Translations under genes and position numbers: made by a program
Shown here: piece after piece, positions 1-10,499 of the stretch
How the letters are laid out: every line of letters starts with the position of its first letter
Position numbering within the stretch: position 1 is the first letter of the stretch
NCBI GenBank assembly: GCA_023548195.1
Contig: JAJHZJ010000575.1
Span: 2,297,454 to 2,361,453, forward strand
Length of the DNA stretch: 64,000 bases
Direction of reading: 5' to 3'
Source of the DNA: Bettongia penicillata ogilbyi
Taxonomy: Eukaryota > Chordata > Mammalia > Diprotodontia > Potoroidae
The notes under the pieces: generated by a model
What the model was told of the DNA's origin: nothing
The model's input: the letters and a program-made list of their open reading frames with translations, nothing else
The model's database searches: none

Positions 1-245
1 CCAGACAGAGAGAAGAAAAGAAAACCTTCCAACACCCTGGGAAAGAGCTCCCCATTCTCATCCACAAGTCTGTGGGAGTCCAGAGCTGAAGCCACAGTGG
101 AAAAAGATACCCTGGGTTATGACTCAAAGTTCTGCACCAGAGAAACGTGGTTTCCTCCAGCACAAAGTAAGCTGCTGGAAGGCAGGGATGTTCATTTTTG
201 GTTTTACATCCTTAATATTCACCCTGATGCTTGTCATGTAATAAA
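1..245. other. Unclassified sequence, possible L2 3' end
   Basis: No gene seen. From about 165 the words 'GGCAGGGATGTTCATTTTTG' and a final 'AATAAATTAATTC' resemble the sense 3' end of an L2 LINE, but the match is weak. Confidence 0.35.
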
Positions 246-335
246 TTAATTCAATTCAACAAAAATTTATTGACTGTGCTGGACTTATGACATGCTAAAA
301 ACTAGGGGAAAAGAAAGGCAAGAAACTACCTCTGT
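246..335 (-). mobile_element. L2 LINE fragment, left part, split by HAL1 copy A
   Basis: Antisense L2 3' end: 'ATTTATTGACTGTGCTGG' followed by 'AAAGAAAGGCAAGAAACTAC' matches the usual order (short-period tail, cycle of last-exon-like words, 'ctaggggata'). The same element resumes at 3184 with 'CCTCATAGAGCTCATG', so the HAL1 insertion interrupted it. Confidence 0.75.
321..335. repeat. Target-site duplication, left, of HAL1 copy A
   Basis: AGAAACTACCTCTGT here matches AGAAATCATCTCTGT at 3184-3198 in 12 of 15 bases. The two copies flank the element's start and its A-rich tail, as expected for target-primed reverse transcription. Confidence 0.7.
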
Positions 336-348
336 GAGGGGGCAGAAC

Positions 349-359
349 CAAGATGGCGG
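349..359 (+). promoter_or_regulatory. YY1-like site at the 5' end of HAL1 copy A
   Basis: CAAGATGGCGG lies 11 bases inside the element. In placental L1 the equivalent motif binds YY1 and fixes the transcription start at base 1. Function here is inferred from position and sequence only. Confidence 0.6.
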
Positions 360-1095
360 ACTAGAAAGACACACTTACGCAGGGTCCTCCTCACAGCCCA
401 TAAAATACCTGTAGAGAGGGACTATCAACAAATCGTGGAGCAGCAGAAGTAGAGAACAACAGAGCAGAGGGGATTTCCAGCCCACGGTGACCTGAAAGGC
501 CCATGGAAATGTCGGTTGCACCGGACGCGGAGCCAAGTGTGGAGCCCAGCCCAGCCTTGGCCAAGCGGTGTGGTATGATGAAACTCTAGGAGGAGGACAC
601 CTCAGGTTCAGAATCCCCATTCCCAGTAGCAGGTCCTCAGAACCCTCGGCCCATAGGCTCCAAAGGTCAGTGACAGGATTTTATCAGCTAGCCAGGAAGG
701 GAGAAGGGCCTTCCCATAGCTCCAGCAGCTGACAGCATCCACAGAGGGTGCACAGCAGCCCATACAGACCAATCCTTGTTGGAGCATAAAAACTTGTGCC
801 TTCGAGGCACTGAAGAGCTGAGTCTTACCTCAGCCCTGGGTGGAGGCCCTGGTCAAGCTGTCTTTGTCTCAAACTGAATGGTGGCCCTACCCATCCAGCT
901 TATCTGAAAATCAGGCCCCAGTGCTGACTTTATCAGAACTGGAGGTCAAGTGGCTGTGGAGAGGTATCTGCTAAGATTCTGGGCACAAAGTCCCTCTCTG
1001 TGTCCAGACCAGTAGACACTTGGAGGAACTGACATCTCACAGATTTCCAGAGTATATCCTACTCTTGACAAAGGACCCAAAAGTCAAGTAATCGG

Positions 1096-2225
1096 TTGGG
1101 AAAATCCCAAAAAAGGGAAAAAAATAAGACCATAGAAGGTTACTTTCTTGGTGAACAGATATCTCCTCCCATCCTTTCAGATAAGGAAGAACAATGCCTA
1201 CCATCAGGGAAAGACATAGAAGTCAAGTCTTATATCCCAAACATCCAAAATGAATATTCAGTGGGCTCAGGCCATGGAAGAGCTCAAAAAGGATTTTGAA
1301 AATCAAGTTAGAGAGGTGGAGGAAAAACCGGGAAGAAAAATGAGAGAGATGCAAGAAAAGCATTAAAAGCAGGTCAACACCTTGCTAAAGGGAGACCCAA
1401 CAAAATGCTGAAGAAAATAACACCTTGAAAAATAGGTTAACTCAATTGGCAAAAGAGGTTCAAAAAGCCAATGAGGAGAAGAATGCTTTAAAAAGAAGAA
1501 TTAGCCAAATGGAAAAGGAAGTCCAAAAGCTCATTGAAGAAAATAGTTCTTTAAAAATTAGAATGGAACAGATGGAGGCTCATGACTTTCTGAGAAACCA
1601 AGAAATCACAAAACAAAACCAAAAGAATGAAAAAATGGAAGATAATGTGAAATATCTCATTGGAAAAACAACTGACCTGGAAAATAGATCCAGGAGAGAC
1701 AATTTAAAAATTATGGGACTACCTGAAAGCCATGATCAAAAAAAAGCCTAGACATCATCTTACATGAAATTATCAAAGAAAACTGCCCTGATATTCTAGA
1801 ACCAGAGGGCAAAATAAATATTGAAAGAATCCATCAATCCCCTCCTGAAAGAGATCCAAAAAGAGAAACTCCTAGGAACATTGTGGCCAAATTCCAGAGT
1901 TCCCTGGTCAAGGAGAAAATATTGCAAGCAGCTAGAAAGAAACAATTCAAGTATTGTGGAAATACAATCAGGATAACACAAGATCTAGCAGCTTCTACAT
2001 TAAGGGATTAAAGGGTATGGAATATGACATTCCAGAAGTCAAAGGAACTAGGACTAAAACCAAGAATCACCTACCCAGCAAAACTGAGTATAATACTTCA
2101 GGGGGAAAAATGGTCTTTCAGTGAAATACAGGACTTTCAAGCATTCAAGCTGAAAAGAAAACTTGACTTTCAAATTCAAGAATGAAGAGAAGCATGAAAA
2201 GGTAAACAGCAAAGAGAAGTCATAA
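1096..2225 (+). pseudogene. L1 ORF1 remnant, HAL1 copy A
   Basis: ORF1p is the RNA-binding, trimerising coiled-coil protein of L1. Seen here: N-terminal 'KNKTIEGYFLGEQ', a coiled coil ('LAKEVQKANEEKNALKRRI', 'QMEKEVQKL'), the RRM segment 'ENRSRRDNLKIMGLPE', and the C-terminal 'YPAKLS' region reaching a stop at 2223-2225. The initiator is lost (a base is missing where copy B has ATG). There is a TAA in the coil near 1364, an extra G near 1390, further frameshifts and an internal deletion near 2140. The whole frame is not translatable. It keeps the extra base in the A-rich run near 1400 that copies B and C lack. Confidence 0.85.
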
Positions 2226-2319
2226 GGGACTTACTAAAGTTGAACTGTTTACATTCCTACATGGAAACACAATATTTGTAACTCTTAAAACTTTTCAGTA
2301 TCTTGGTAGTTGGTGGGAT

Positions 2320-2348
2320 TACACAAATGCATACACACACAAACACAG
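2320..2348. repeat. Short CA-rich tract within HAL1 copy A
   Basis: Short (CA)n-like tract in the inter-ORF region, at the place where copy B has 76 bp and copy C 47 bp of CA-rich repeat. Confidence 0.7.
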
Positions 2349-2855
2349 CACAGAGTGAATTGAATAGGATGGGCCCGTGTCTTAAAAAAATGAAAATAAG
2401 CAGTGAGAGAGAAATATATTGAGAGAAGAAAGGGAAAAATGGAATGGGGTAAATTATCTCTCATAAAAGAGGCAAGTAAAAGACTTTTCAGTGGAGGAAA
2501 AAAGAGGGGACGTGAGAAAAAAACATGTAGCTTACTCTCATCACATTCGACTAAAGGAAGGAATAAAATGCACACTCATTTTGGGATGAAAACCTATCTT
2601 AAAATACAGGAAAGTGGGGGAGAAGGGGATAAGCGGGGGGGGGGGGAGGATAGAAGGTAGGGCAGTGGGAGGAGGGAGCAATTTGAAGTCAACACTTGGG
2701 GAGTGACAGGATCCAAAGAGAGAACAGAAGCAATGGGGGGCAGGATAGGATGGAGGGAAATACAGTTAGTCTTATACAACACGACTATTATGGAAGTCAC
2801 TTGCAAAACTACACAGATATGGCCTATGTTGAATTGCTTGCTTCCCAAAGAGAAT

Positions 2856-3098
2856 GGGTGGGGAGGGAGGGATGAAGAGAAGTTGGAAGTCAAAGTTTTA
2901 GGAACAACTGTCGATTACTGTTCTTACTACTAGGAAATGAGAAATATAGGTAATGGGGTATAGACAGTTATCTGGCCCTACAGGACAAAAGAGAAGATGG
3001 GGACAAGGGAAGGGAGGGATGTTAGAAGAGAGGGCAGATCAGTGAAAGGGGTAATTAGAATGCTTGGCGTTTGGGGTGGGGGGAGGGGAGAAATGGGG
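2856..3098 (+). other. Two G-rich 3' UTR modules, HAL1 copy A
   Basis: GGGTGGGGAGGGAGGG (2856-2871) and GGGGTGGGGGGAGGGGAG... (3073-3098) each fit a four-run G-quadruplex pattern. Each is followed by a TTGGAA(G/C)(T/C)(C)AAA-type word, so the 3' UTR end appears twice. Only one such tract is usual at an L1 3' end. Confidence 0.6.
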
Positions 3099-3183
3099 AG
3101 AAAATTTGGAACCCAAAATTTTGTGAAAAAGAATGTTAAAACTTAAATAAATAAATTTAAAATAAATAAATATTTTTAAAAAA

Positions 3184-3250
3184 AGAAATCATCTCTGTCC
3201 TCATAGAGCTCATGTTTTGATGGAGGAGACAATATAGGAATAACTCTAAA
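3184..3250 (-). mobile_element. L2 LINE fragment, right part, after HAL1 copy A
   Basis: 'CTCATAGAGCTCATG' then 'GGAGGAGACAATATAGG' continues the antisense L2 broken at 335. The first 15 bases are the right target-site duplication. Confidence 0.75.
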
Positions 3251-3707
3251 AGAACTTAATACATGCTGGTTGGCTTAAATCAAATTTCCTCTGCCTCCTC
3301 CCTCACTTCCTTCTTCGCGTGGTTTAACCATAAACTTTTAAAACCCTTTTGCCTGGTACTGAAGATGACATTCCAACTGTTGCCTGATGGTGCTAAGGAG
3401 AGCAAATCAACACCTGCCTACTTCTTCCACAATCTCTCTTTTTTGTTTTCAATCCCTTGTAACATGACAAGAAATCTCATTCTCTAGTAGCCACCATGTT
3501 CCCTCATGGTTCACTAATGGTTTCTCAGACTTCACCTTTTCTCTCTACCATCCCAAGGTAAGGTTTTGCAGGCACACACACAATAGACATGTTAGCATAC
3601 ACAGACTTTTATGCAGTGACTTTCATGTTTCTCTTCCAACCTCAGTTTTGCAGTTCATAGGATCATATAATTATAAATTAAGAGTTGAAAGGGAAATTGA
3701 AGCTGGA
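3251..3707. other. Unclassified unique sequence
   Basis: No gene or recognisable repeat. One 74-codon frame (3263-3487) has no family signature. Confidence 0.5.
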
Positions 3708-3715
3708 GGTTAGAG

Positions 3716-3909
3716 CAGAGGTGTCAAACATGTCCCACAGGGCTGTACTTGTGTTGCCCTAATAAGATTAAACTAAAATTGGGAAATAAATGACAAATTA
3801 AATAAAGATATAATAAAACATAAATAACATTACATTTAAAAACTGAGTCAATATTCACCACCCTAGGAAGACCTTTATCTCTGGTTTCTATTTGAGTTTG
3901 ACGTAACTG
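3716..3909. mobile_element. hAT-type MITE with 8-bp target duplication
   Basis: A 194-bp non-autonomous DNA transposon. It begins CAGAGGTGTCAAACATG and ends GAGTTTGACGTAACTG, imperfect inverted repeats sharing CAG and GTCAAAC. Flanks are GGTTAGAG (3708-3715) and AGTTAGAG (3910-3917), 7 of 8 matching. An 8-bp duplication with CAG...CTG ends is the hAT hallmark. It has no coding capacity. Confidence 0.8.
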
Positions 3910-3917
3910 AGTTAGAG

Positions 3918-4339
3918 GACACTGGGAGGTTTAGGGGATGATGATGTGTAATGGAGAGAAATATGGGGAAGAATAGGGGAATTTTGTTCTCCACCCTGCC
4001 CCTTATACAAACACTACCAGAAAGATTATTCAGGGCTTATACTGGAAACTTCTTGAAAGTCAAACTATCTTTACCCTTTCCTGCAAAATGCCACAGGGTC
4101 AAAGTAGCATGCCTTGAATAGAGGTGCTCGATCATGATGTTCAATGATGAGGATGCTAGGAGACAGTTATTTACATATGCCTAGAGACAGTATGTGCCGA
4201 TGTTTAATGAGACCATATGGGGGGGGGAAGCCTGCATGTTTTGGAAACCTCCCCACTTAGAGGTTTTTTAAATATTCTAAATAACTTGCTACATGAAAAT
4301 ATGATCCATGTAGCACTTTGTTACTTTTAAATTTATGTT
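3918..4339. other. Unclassified sequence
   Basis: No gene. The stretch 4045-4140 vaguely resembles an L2 sense 3' end. A run of eight or more G lies near 4218. Confidence 0.4.
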
Positions 4340-5340
4340 GTTTTGAGGGAGGCGACCTATGGATTTTTTCTGTTTTCCCTTTTTTTCTCTTGTTCTGAAA
4401 GATCTGGGCAGTTTTCCTTGATGATTTAAAAAATATATATGTTATTCACTCTCCTTTTTCTTCTTTTGTGTAGTCTTGATTCTAACGTAGTTCGATGATT
4501 CTTAATTTCTCCTTGATTAGTTTTCTAGGTCAGTTTTTTTTTTTTAAAAATAAGAAAAATCTTAGGTTTTCTTTTCTTTTTCAATATTTTAACTTTGTTT
4601 TCATATTTCTTGGCATATCATGAAGTTTCTGTTTGATCCATTGTCATTTTAAAGGATTTTCTCTCTTAGATAGAGGTTTGTATCTCATATGCCAAGCTAT
4701 TAATTTTTTTCCAAGCGTTTTTTCCATAGCTCTCGTTTTCTTTCATTTCTTTCCTCTGGCACTCACATTTCACTTATAATACCTTTTAAAATCCTTTTTA
4801 ATAACTCTTGCCTCATTTCCTCTAGGGATTCTCATGGACCTTGTGCCCAATCTGGGGTTTTTGTTGAGACATTCCTTCCTTGGAGGTTCATTGGAGTGAT
4901 TGTCCACCTGGATTATGCCTTGGATGTTCCTAGCACCATAACATCTCTTAGCATAGGAGGGTTTCTTGCTTGTTTTCGTTTTGTTTACTCATTCTTGTGG
5001 CCTTATTTCCTGAACTGAAACTTTGAGTTAGGGCCAAGCCCTGTGCATTTCTGGCGGGAATGTCTGGGACTTGTTTGCTCTTGTTTCATATTCTCTGGGG
5101 CTCTGTTTTCATTTTTTCTTTTTACTGAGTTCTTTGTTCTTCCCAAGTCTCAGAGGCATCTCTGCTTACAGAGCTGCAAACTTTCAGTGGACCTGGAAAG
5201 GTCTGGTAGGCATCTATTGCTAGGCCTAAGACTCTGGTGTGATTCTAGGCAACCCAACTGCCCACTTGCCCCAGACAGAATGCCAAGAACATTTCGGGAC
5301 TCATCTCCCATCAGCTAGCTGTGAATATTACCAGGTTAAG
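4340..5340 (-). mobile_element. Antisense L1 fragment: ORF1 N-terminal half and 5' UTR
   Basis: Reading the minus strand, the words complementary to 'TTTTTTCCATAGCTCTC', 'TTTCCTCTGGCACTCA' and 'TTTAAAATCCTTTTTA' match marsupial L1 ORF1 coil sequence such as that in copy D. 'AACTTTGAGTTAGGGCCAAG' and what follows look like L1 5' UTR. It is heavily decayed with no open frame, and its edges are uncertain. Confidence 0.6.
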
Positions 5341-5349
5341 GCCAACAAC

Positions 5350-5605
5350 AAAGGGAAAATGGGTAGAGGACTGACCTTGGAGTCCAGAAGACCTGACTTC
5401 AAATGTGGGCTCAGATACCTGCTTGCTGTGTGACCCTGGACAAGTCCCTCCACCTCTATGCTTTATTTCTTCATGTATAAAATTGGGGTAATAATAATAC
5501 CTATCTACCAGTGTTGTGAAGATAAAATGAGATAAGTGTAAAGTGCTTAATACAGTGCTTGGCACATAACAGATGCTATTTAAAGGTTAGCTATTATTAC
5601 TACTG
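5350..5605 (+). mobile_element. MIR SINE, nearly full length
   Basis: tRNA-related head ('GACCTGACTTCAAATGTGGG'), CORE ('CTTGCTGTGTGACCCTGGAC'), 'TAATAATACCTATCTACC' and the 3' end 'GTGCTTAATACAGTGCTTGG' occur in MIR order on this strand. Confidence 0.85.
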
Positions 5606-6250
5606 TTAACAAAGATGTAGGCCCAGTGCTTCGTGGTTGAAGCCAAAAACCAGGCACATATTCTGACTCTGGACTCAGGAAGACAGCATAATCCTAGTCC
5701 AACCATGTCTAGTCAAAGCCCAGGGGCTTAATTCTCAATCCTAATCCAAAAATCAGAGCCAACCAAGCTGCAGGTCCCCCTCTTTTCCCCAGTCCTCATT
5801 TGATCACTTGCCTGTGGGCCGAATTCCTGAGTTGAGTTGTGAAAAATCCTCTGCAGTTTCTCCTTAGTTTTTTTGAAAACTCCTTGAGCTGGTGCTCTTA
5901 GATCTTTAATAGATCCATACTAGATAACTTGCGGACAAAGTAGAGTATACTCCCTGCTTTGATATCACCACTTTTATACCTCAAAACAGTATTATTCTTA
6001 AATGGGTAAAATTAACCAAAAGATTAAGCTAATTAGGGGAATTTTGGAGGGCTTTTTTTTAACAAAGGGAGGCACAGAAATATATAAGGAAATATTTGAA
6101 TTTGGGTACAAACCCCACTGGCATATACATCATTTTGACTTGGTATAGGTTTGGGAGAACATACTTTCTAGAAAGTATTATTAGGAGAGTGAGGGAGGAA
6201 TATATCCAGTAAGATTTATATTTCAGGGAAAGTAAGCCACTTTAGTGACT
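5606..6250. other. Unclassified sequence
   Basis: No gene or confident repeat. The part to about 5900 may continue the antisense L1 5' UTR. Confidence 0.4.
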
Positions 6251-6254
6251 TAAA

Positions 6255-6535
6255 ATATATTTGCTATCACTTTTTGTGCTACCAAAGAGCAAAAAACAAG
6301 TGGGAAATGGCTAATGAAATATACTGAAATATTAATGTGCTTTTATTTATTTTCCACAAGAAATGGTAAATATGGAGAATACTGACAAGAATGAGGAAAT
6401 TTGTGTAACCTGATGCAAAGTGAAGTCAGCAAGACGATGAAAGCACCATAAACAATGACTGTAACAATGCAATTAGAAAGTACAACAATAACAAAGTGAA
6501 CGTAAATATTGTAAAATTAGAGCTTGTCCCAGGAG
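6255..6535 (+). mobile_element. L1 ORF2 end / 3' UTR fragment
   Basis: 'AACCTGATGCAAAGTGAAGT' is the end-of-ORF2 word of marsupial L1, preceded by a degraded 'GGAAATGGCTAATGAAATAT' and followed by 'GTACAACAATAACAAAGTGA'. The same word occurs at 19985 in copy D. Confidence 0.7.
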
Positions 6536-6544
6536 AATTAAAAA

Positions 6545-6770
6545 TAATGACACTGTGTGCCAGATACTGTGCTAAGAGATCTACAATTAATACTTCATTT
6601 GTTCCTCACAAGAGCACAGGGAAGCAAGTGCTAGTGTTATCCTGATTTCACAGATGAGGAAACTGAGGCTAATACAAGTTAATTGATTTGCCAGAGGTCT
6701 CACAAATAGTGTCTGAGGTAAGATTTGAACTCAGGTCTTCTTGACTCTGAAGACTAACTAGCCTAAGGAA
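6545..6770 (-). mobile_element. MIR SINE
   Basis: Antisense MIR: 'TGCCAGATACTGTGCTAAG', 'CACAGATGAGGAAACTGAGG', then 'GATTTGAACTCAGGTCTTCT'. Confidence 0.85.
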
Positions 6771-8440
6771 AGCAAAAATATACCTCTATTGTTTGTACAA
6801 AGGGTCAGATACTATGGCTGCAGGAATGTAGCATATGCTCTCATTAATGTGTCATTTATTAGGCTGAACTTCTCTCTCTCTCTCTCCATCCATTCATCCA
6901 TTTTTCTCTCTTCTATCTAATCTTGATATTTCATCTCTCAAGGCCTCAGTTTATTTATCTACAAAATGATGGAATTGGCCTCGAGGTTCTCCAAGAAGCT
7001 TTCCAATACTAGAATGCTCTAACTTTCTAAAATACTTTCCCCTTTCTCCAAACATCTAGAAAAATCACAGCATTTTTTCCCAGTTTTCAAATCATGATAA
7101 AAATTCAAGTTAAAAAAGTGATAAAATGACATATTATCACTTACTTAATTAGCCACTATGTGTGAAAACATATGCTCTCTTTCACAGTCTGTCCCACAAT
7201 TTGCCTCATCTTTTCCTGCTTTCTCTGGTTCTACACTTATCATCCCATGTAGCAATATGAGGAAAGTGCATTTTGAAAATGAATAATAATGAATCTCATT
7301 TGTATAAGAAATCATTTCCTTAAGTTTTAAAGAGGTGAGTTTGGACATTTTCTTCTTTTCAGTGTCCTCTCCTCATCCCCTAGGCACCAGCTCAGATCTC
7401 ATACCTTCAAATTCTTCCTTCTTAAGAGATAAAGTCAACTGGCAAACTAATTCAGATAGTGTTAGTAATTCAAAACTTACACCTTCCAGGAGTATTTACA
7501 TATATTTTCCTTCAGTCCAGTGCTTAATATGTTCCTTCCTCCCACCACCCTCCTGAAAATGTCCCTTGATAACTCTGTGAATGATTACAGACCATAAAAG
7601 AGGAATCTTGTTCATTGGATTGAGGTGGTTTTCAAGTTCTGAGTTTCACAAACATCTAAGTTTTATTATAGAGTTTTCCAAAAGGACTCTTCTAAGTGAG
7701 GAGCAATTAAGCCCCCGAATAATCAGCCCAGCAACCAACATTGTAAGGCTACAAGTCAGAAAGTTAAGGGACAAAAGTGTTTGATTCTCATGACAAACTT
7801 AGTGAATAATTTCACTTTCCATGTGAATGACAAGAAATTAGTTTTCCATTCAGATGGCATATAGTGAACCCTACATTTATTTGGGCATTCATTCATATCC
7901 TCAGCAAAAATTTCTGGAGTGACTCCTTTCTTCTGATTTAGTCTGTTAAATCTAGAGGGAAGGGTAGGTGGGGCACACAGCAGAGATGGCATCTACGCCA
8001 CCCACCAGATGGCATGCTGGGCTTCAGGTGCCCCTCCTATAATCACTAGGGTGATCATATTAGTTGTGTGACAGCACTTAAGCTTCTCTGAAACTCAGTT
8101 CCCTCCCCTGTAAATCAGTAAAAACAACACCCGTGGCAGCTTGAGCAGAGGATTTTTGGAAAGGACCGGATGATGTCATTAGTGAAAGTAGCACTCAGAC
8201 ATGTTGGAAGTGTTACTAAAATGGCAACAATGACTATTGTGTATTGATATTATAATTACTGTGTTTCTATTCTACTTTCATGAAGTATCTCTCTTTCATC
8301 CTTCTGTTTTCCATTCCTAGGACTGCCATAGTTCATGACCTCATCATCTCTCACCCAGGAGCATCCCCAATAGGATGTTCTTTCCTCTCTCCCCTCTGGC
8401 CCAAATAGTAGTGCTCATTTGATAAAGGGATAACCCCTAA
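6771..8440. other. Mostly unclassified sequence
   Basis: No gene. It contains a short TC tract (6870-6902), a SINE tail-like piece at 6950-7025 ('CTCAGTTTATTTATCTACAA') and a MIR-like scrap at 8085-8135. The rest shows nothing recognisable. Confidence 0.45.
6870..6902. repeat. (TC)n / (CATC)n simple repeat
   Basis: TCTCTCTCTCTCTCTC followed by CATCCATTCATCCA. Confidence 0.85.
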
Positions 8441-8444
8441 AATA

Positions 8445-8830
8445 CAGAAATGACCAGGTCACACCCTCCTCAAGAAATTGCAGTGGCTCCCCCTCACCTG
8501 TGAGACAAGATGCCCGTTCCCATGTCTGGCTCTTAGAGCCCTTTGGGCTCTGACCCCTGTCTACCTTCCCAGGCTTAGTGAACACTGCTTTCCTTCATAT
8601 ATTCCAGACTTTTGTCAAGATGGGCTGCCATGTTTTCCCACATGTGCCATTGATCTCTTTTCTTTACTCAGGCTATCCTCCTTACTTGAAGTGCCTTCCC
8701 TCTTGCTGTCTGCCTCACAGAAGCCCTCACTTTTATCAAAGGGCACATTAACTTCCATCTATTATGCTAAGCCTTTCCTGACCTCCCTGGTTGCTACTAG
8801 GCCTCCTCCAGAAATTATTTGGTAGCTAAG
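8445..8830 (+). mobile_element. L2 LINE 3' region, sense
   Basis: 'TGCAGTGGCTCCCCCTCACC', 'GAAGTGCCTTCCCTCTTGCT' and 'AAGCCTTTCCTGACCTCCCT' follow the L2 order near its 3' end. The 115-codon frame here is a by-product of L2 sequence. Confidence 0.8.
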
Positions 8831-9540
8831 TGGGATCTCTCTGGGCTGATAATTCCCCAATGCAAAGTAGTCGATTAGGTCACAAGTAGGCAATCATCCC
8901 AAGTTAAAGACATTCCATGGGTTTGTTCACTATGTCTCATGAGCTCCCACCAATTAGTTGATCTTCAAAAATCAGTACATTGATACAATTATGTCAAAAC
9001 AAAGGCATTTACTGAAATGACATGACATGAGCAGAACCACACATAGAATTAATAAAAAAGTGATGTCTTTCCTCTTTTCAGGATGTTCTATCGCTGCTCC
9101 CCTACTAGGCACAACATCTATCCTGGCCAGGTCACATAGTTGCAGAGGTCTCCAATGCTTGCAGCTTCTAACTTGGCTGACATCCTGGTCAGGGCAGTGC
9201 TATGTACCTTTGGACTAAACTGTAAATCCTACTTAAAGATCAGCAGGAGTTCCCCCTCATTCTCTTCTCCCAGTCTCAGTTCTAGGGTATATTTTCTAGT
9301 GGTAAGGTCCTACACAGCACTAGGACCAAGTCTGGGGTACCATCCCTTCTTTTACAAGGAAACTCCATCATTTGCTCCCATAGCTGAGCTACAGAGAAAA
9401 AGCACATTCTGCCAATTTTTTCCTACCCACTTTCCTGACACTTCCTTATGCAAATGACATGGTCAACATTGTAAGGATCTCCCAAGGTCTGACTGGGCAT
9501 AAAGTCTAAGCCCTCATGAAGTACACGAAACAATCTGAAA
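8831..9540. other. Unclassified sequence between two L2 parts
   Basis: No gene or family recognised. Since L2 resumes near 9545 on the same strand, this may be an old insertion into one L2. No flanking duplication was found. Confidence 0.4.
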
Positions 9541-9544
9541 AGCT

Positions 9545-9725
9545 TTCACCCAAACCCTCCACCCTGCTTCACATTTAATGTTCTATAAACATAGTGTTGT
9601 CAGCTCCATCCTCCCTGCCCTCTAAGTTTAAGGGCAAGGATTACATTTCCTCTTTTGTCTTTTATCCCCAGTACCTGCTCACAGTAAGCACTTCATAAAA
9701 GCTTGTGGAACTCAATTGAAAGTCA
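9545..9725 (+). mobile_element. L2 LINE 3' end, sense
   Basis: 'AAGGGCAAGGATTACATTTC', 'TATCCCCAGTACCTGCTCAC' and 'GTAAGCACTTCATAAAAGCT' form a typical L2 terminus, plausibly the end of the element at 8445-8830. Confidence 0.8.
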
Positions 9726-10039
9726 TCTCCAGGGCCAGTTGTTTCTCCATGTGAAAAAAAATCTGAACTTCCCATCCTCTCACCCTGTCCCCAGGTTTAG
9801 AGAATGTTTATAGTATGCATTCTAGAAACAGAATTTACTGTGCATAGCAAGTTACTTGTCTCTTTAGGATAATTTATTCAAAGTATGCAGTTTTAGAATT
9901 ATTATAAGCAAGATACTCATTCTAAGGAATAAAGACTATGGGACATTTTAAATTTGATCTCAGAAAACATGAATCAGAATCAATAAATTCAGACTGGAGC
10001 TTCAGAACTCATTTGATTCAATTCTAATATCACATTCAC

Positions 10040-10125
10040 TTTCCATCCATCCAATCTTTAGTGCTTAATACAGTGCTTGGCACGTAGTAGGCACTTAATA
10101 AATGTTTACTGACAGACTGACTTTA
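10040..10125 (+). mobile_element. L2 3'-terminal fragment
   Basis: 'AATACAGTGCTTGGCACGTA' and 'GTAGGCACTTAATAAATGTT', ending in GACAGACTGACT, as at L2 ends. Confidence 0.75.
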
Positions 10126-10164
10126 CAAGTATAGTGGAATACATTAAAGACACAAGAATCACAA

Positions 10165-10305
10165 CATCATGTCCTAAGTGCAAGACACCTCAAAGACCAT
10201 GCAGTGTGATTCCTACCTGACCAAGAATTACCCCCCTTACAATATGTCCCAAGCAAATAGCAACCATCTTTTGCTTGAAGTCTTCTAGTAGGCATAGGGG
10301 GAGGA
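10165..10305 (+). mobile_element. L3/CR1-type LINE fragment
   Basis: 'CCTGACCAAGAATTACCCCC' and 'CATCTTTTGCTTGAAGTCTT' match the CR1/L3 word order (…cctgaccaagaat…tttgcttgaagacctcc…). Family assigned by eye. Confidence 0.55.
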
Positions 10306-10420
10306 TGTGCTACTTCCATAGATGGGAGTGGGGTGAGGAGGAAGAAATGCATAACCTCCAACTTTTTTTTTTTTTTGCAATAGTCAGTCTGATATAGTCT
10401 ATGGTCACCTCATCACTAAC

Positions 10421-10481
10421 CCACCTACCCACCCTCCCATCCATCCATCCATTTATTCATCCACTCATTCATTCATTCATT
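10421..10481. repeat. (CCAT)n/(CATT)n simple repeat
   Basis: Mixed CCAT, CCAC and CATT tetramers. Confidence 0.85.
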
Positions 10482-10499
10482 TAAAGCCCACTCATCAGA

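Larger units (their letters stand above)
338..3183 (+). mobile_element. HAL1-type (half-L1) retroelement, copy A, near full length
   Basis: Non-autonomous L1 derivative. Order: GGGGG start with CAAGATGGCGG (349-359), 5' UTR to about 1095, decayed ORF1 (1096-2225), inter-ORF region with a CA microsatellite, an ORF2-deletion junction near 2761-2776, and a 3' UTR with two G-rich modules ending in ATAAA-type A-rich sequence. At the junction, 'GGATGGAGGGAAATACAG' (just before ORF2 in L1) runs into 'ACAACACGACTATTATGG' (an L1 3' UTR word). It sits inside an antisense L2 and has an imperfect 15-bp duplication. Its 5' UTR is more diverged and longer than that of copy C. Confidence 0.85.

Noticed and set aside
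338..3183. Copies A-C as full autonomous L1s
   Set aside because: No endonuclease or reverse transcriptase sequence lies between the inter-ORF region and the 3' UTR, and every ORF1 is broken.
8478..8825. 115-codon forward frame
   Set aside because: It coincides with L2 3'-region sequence.
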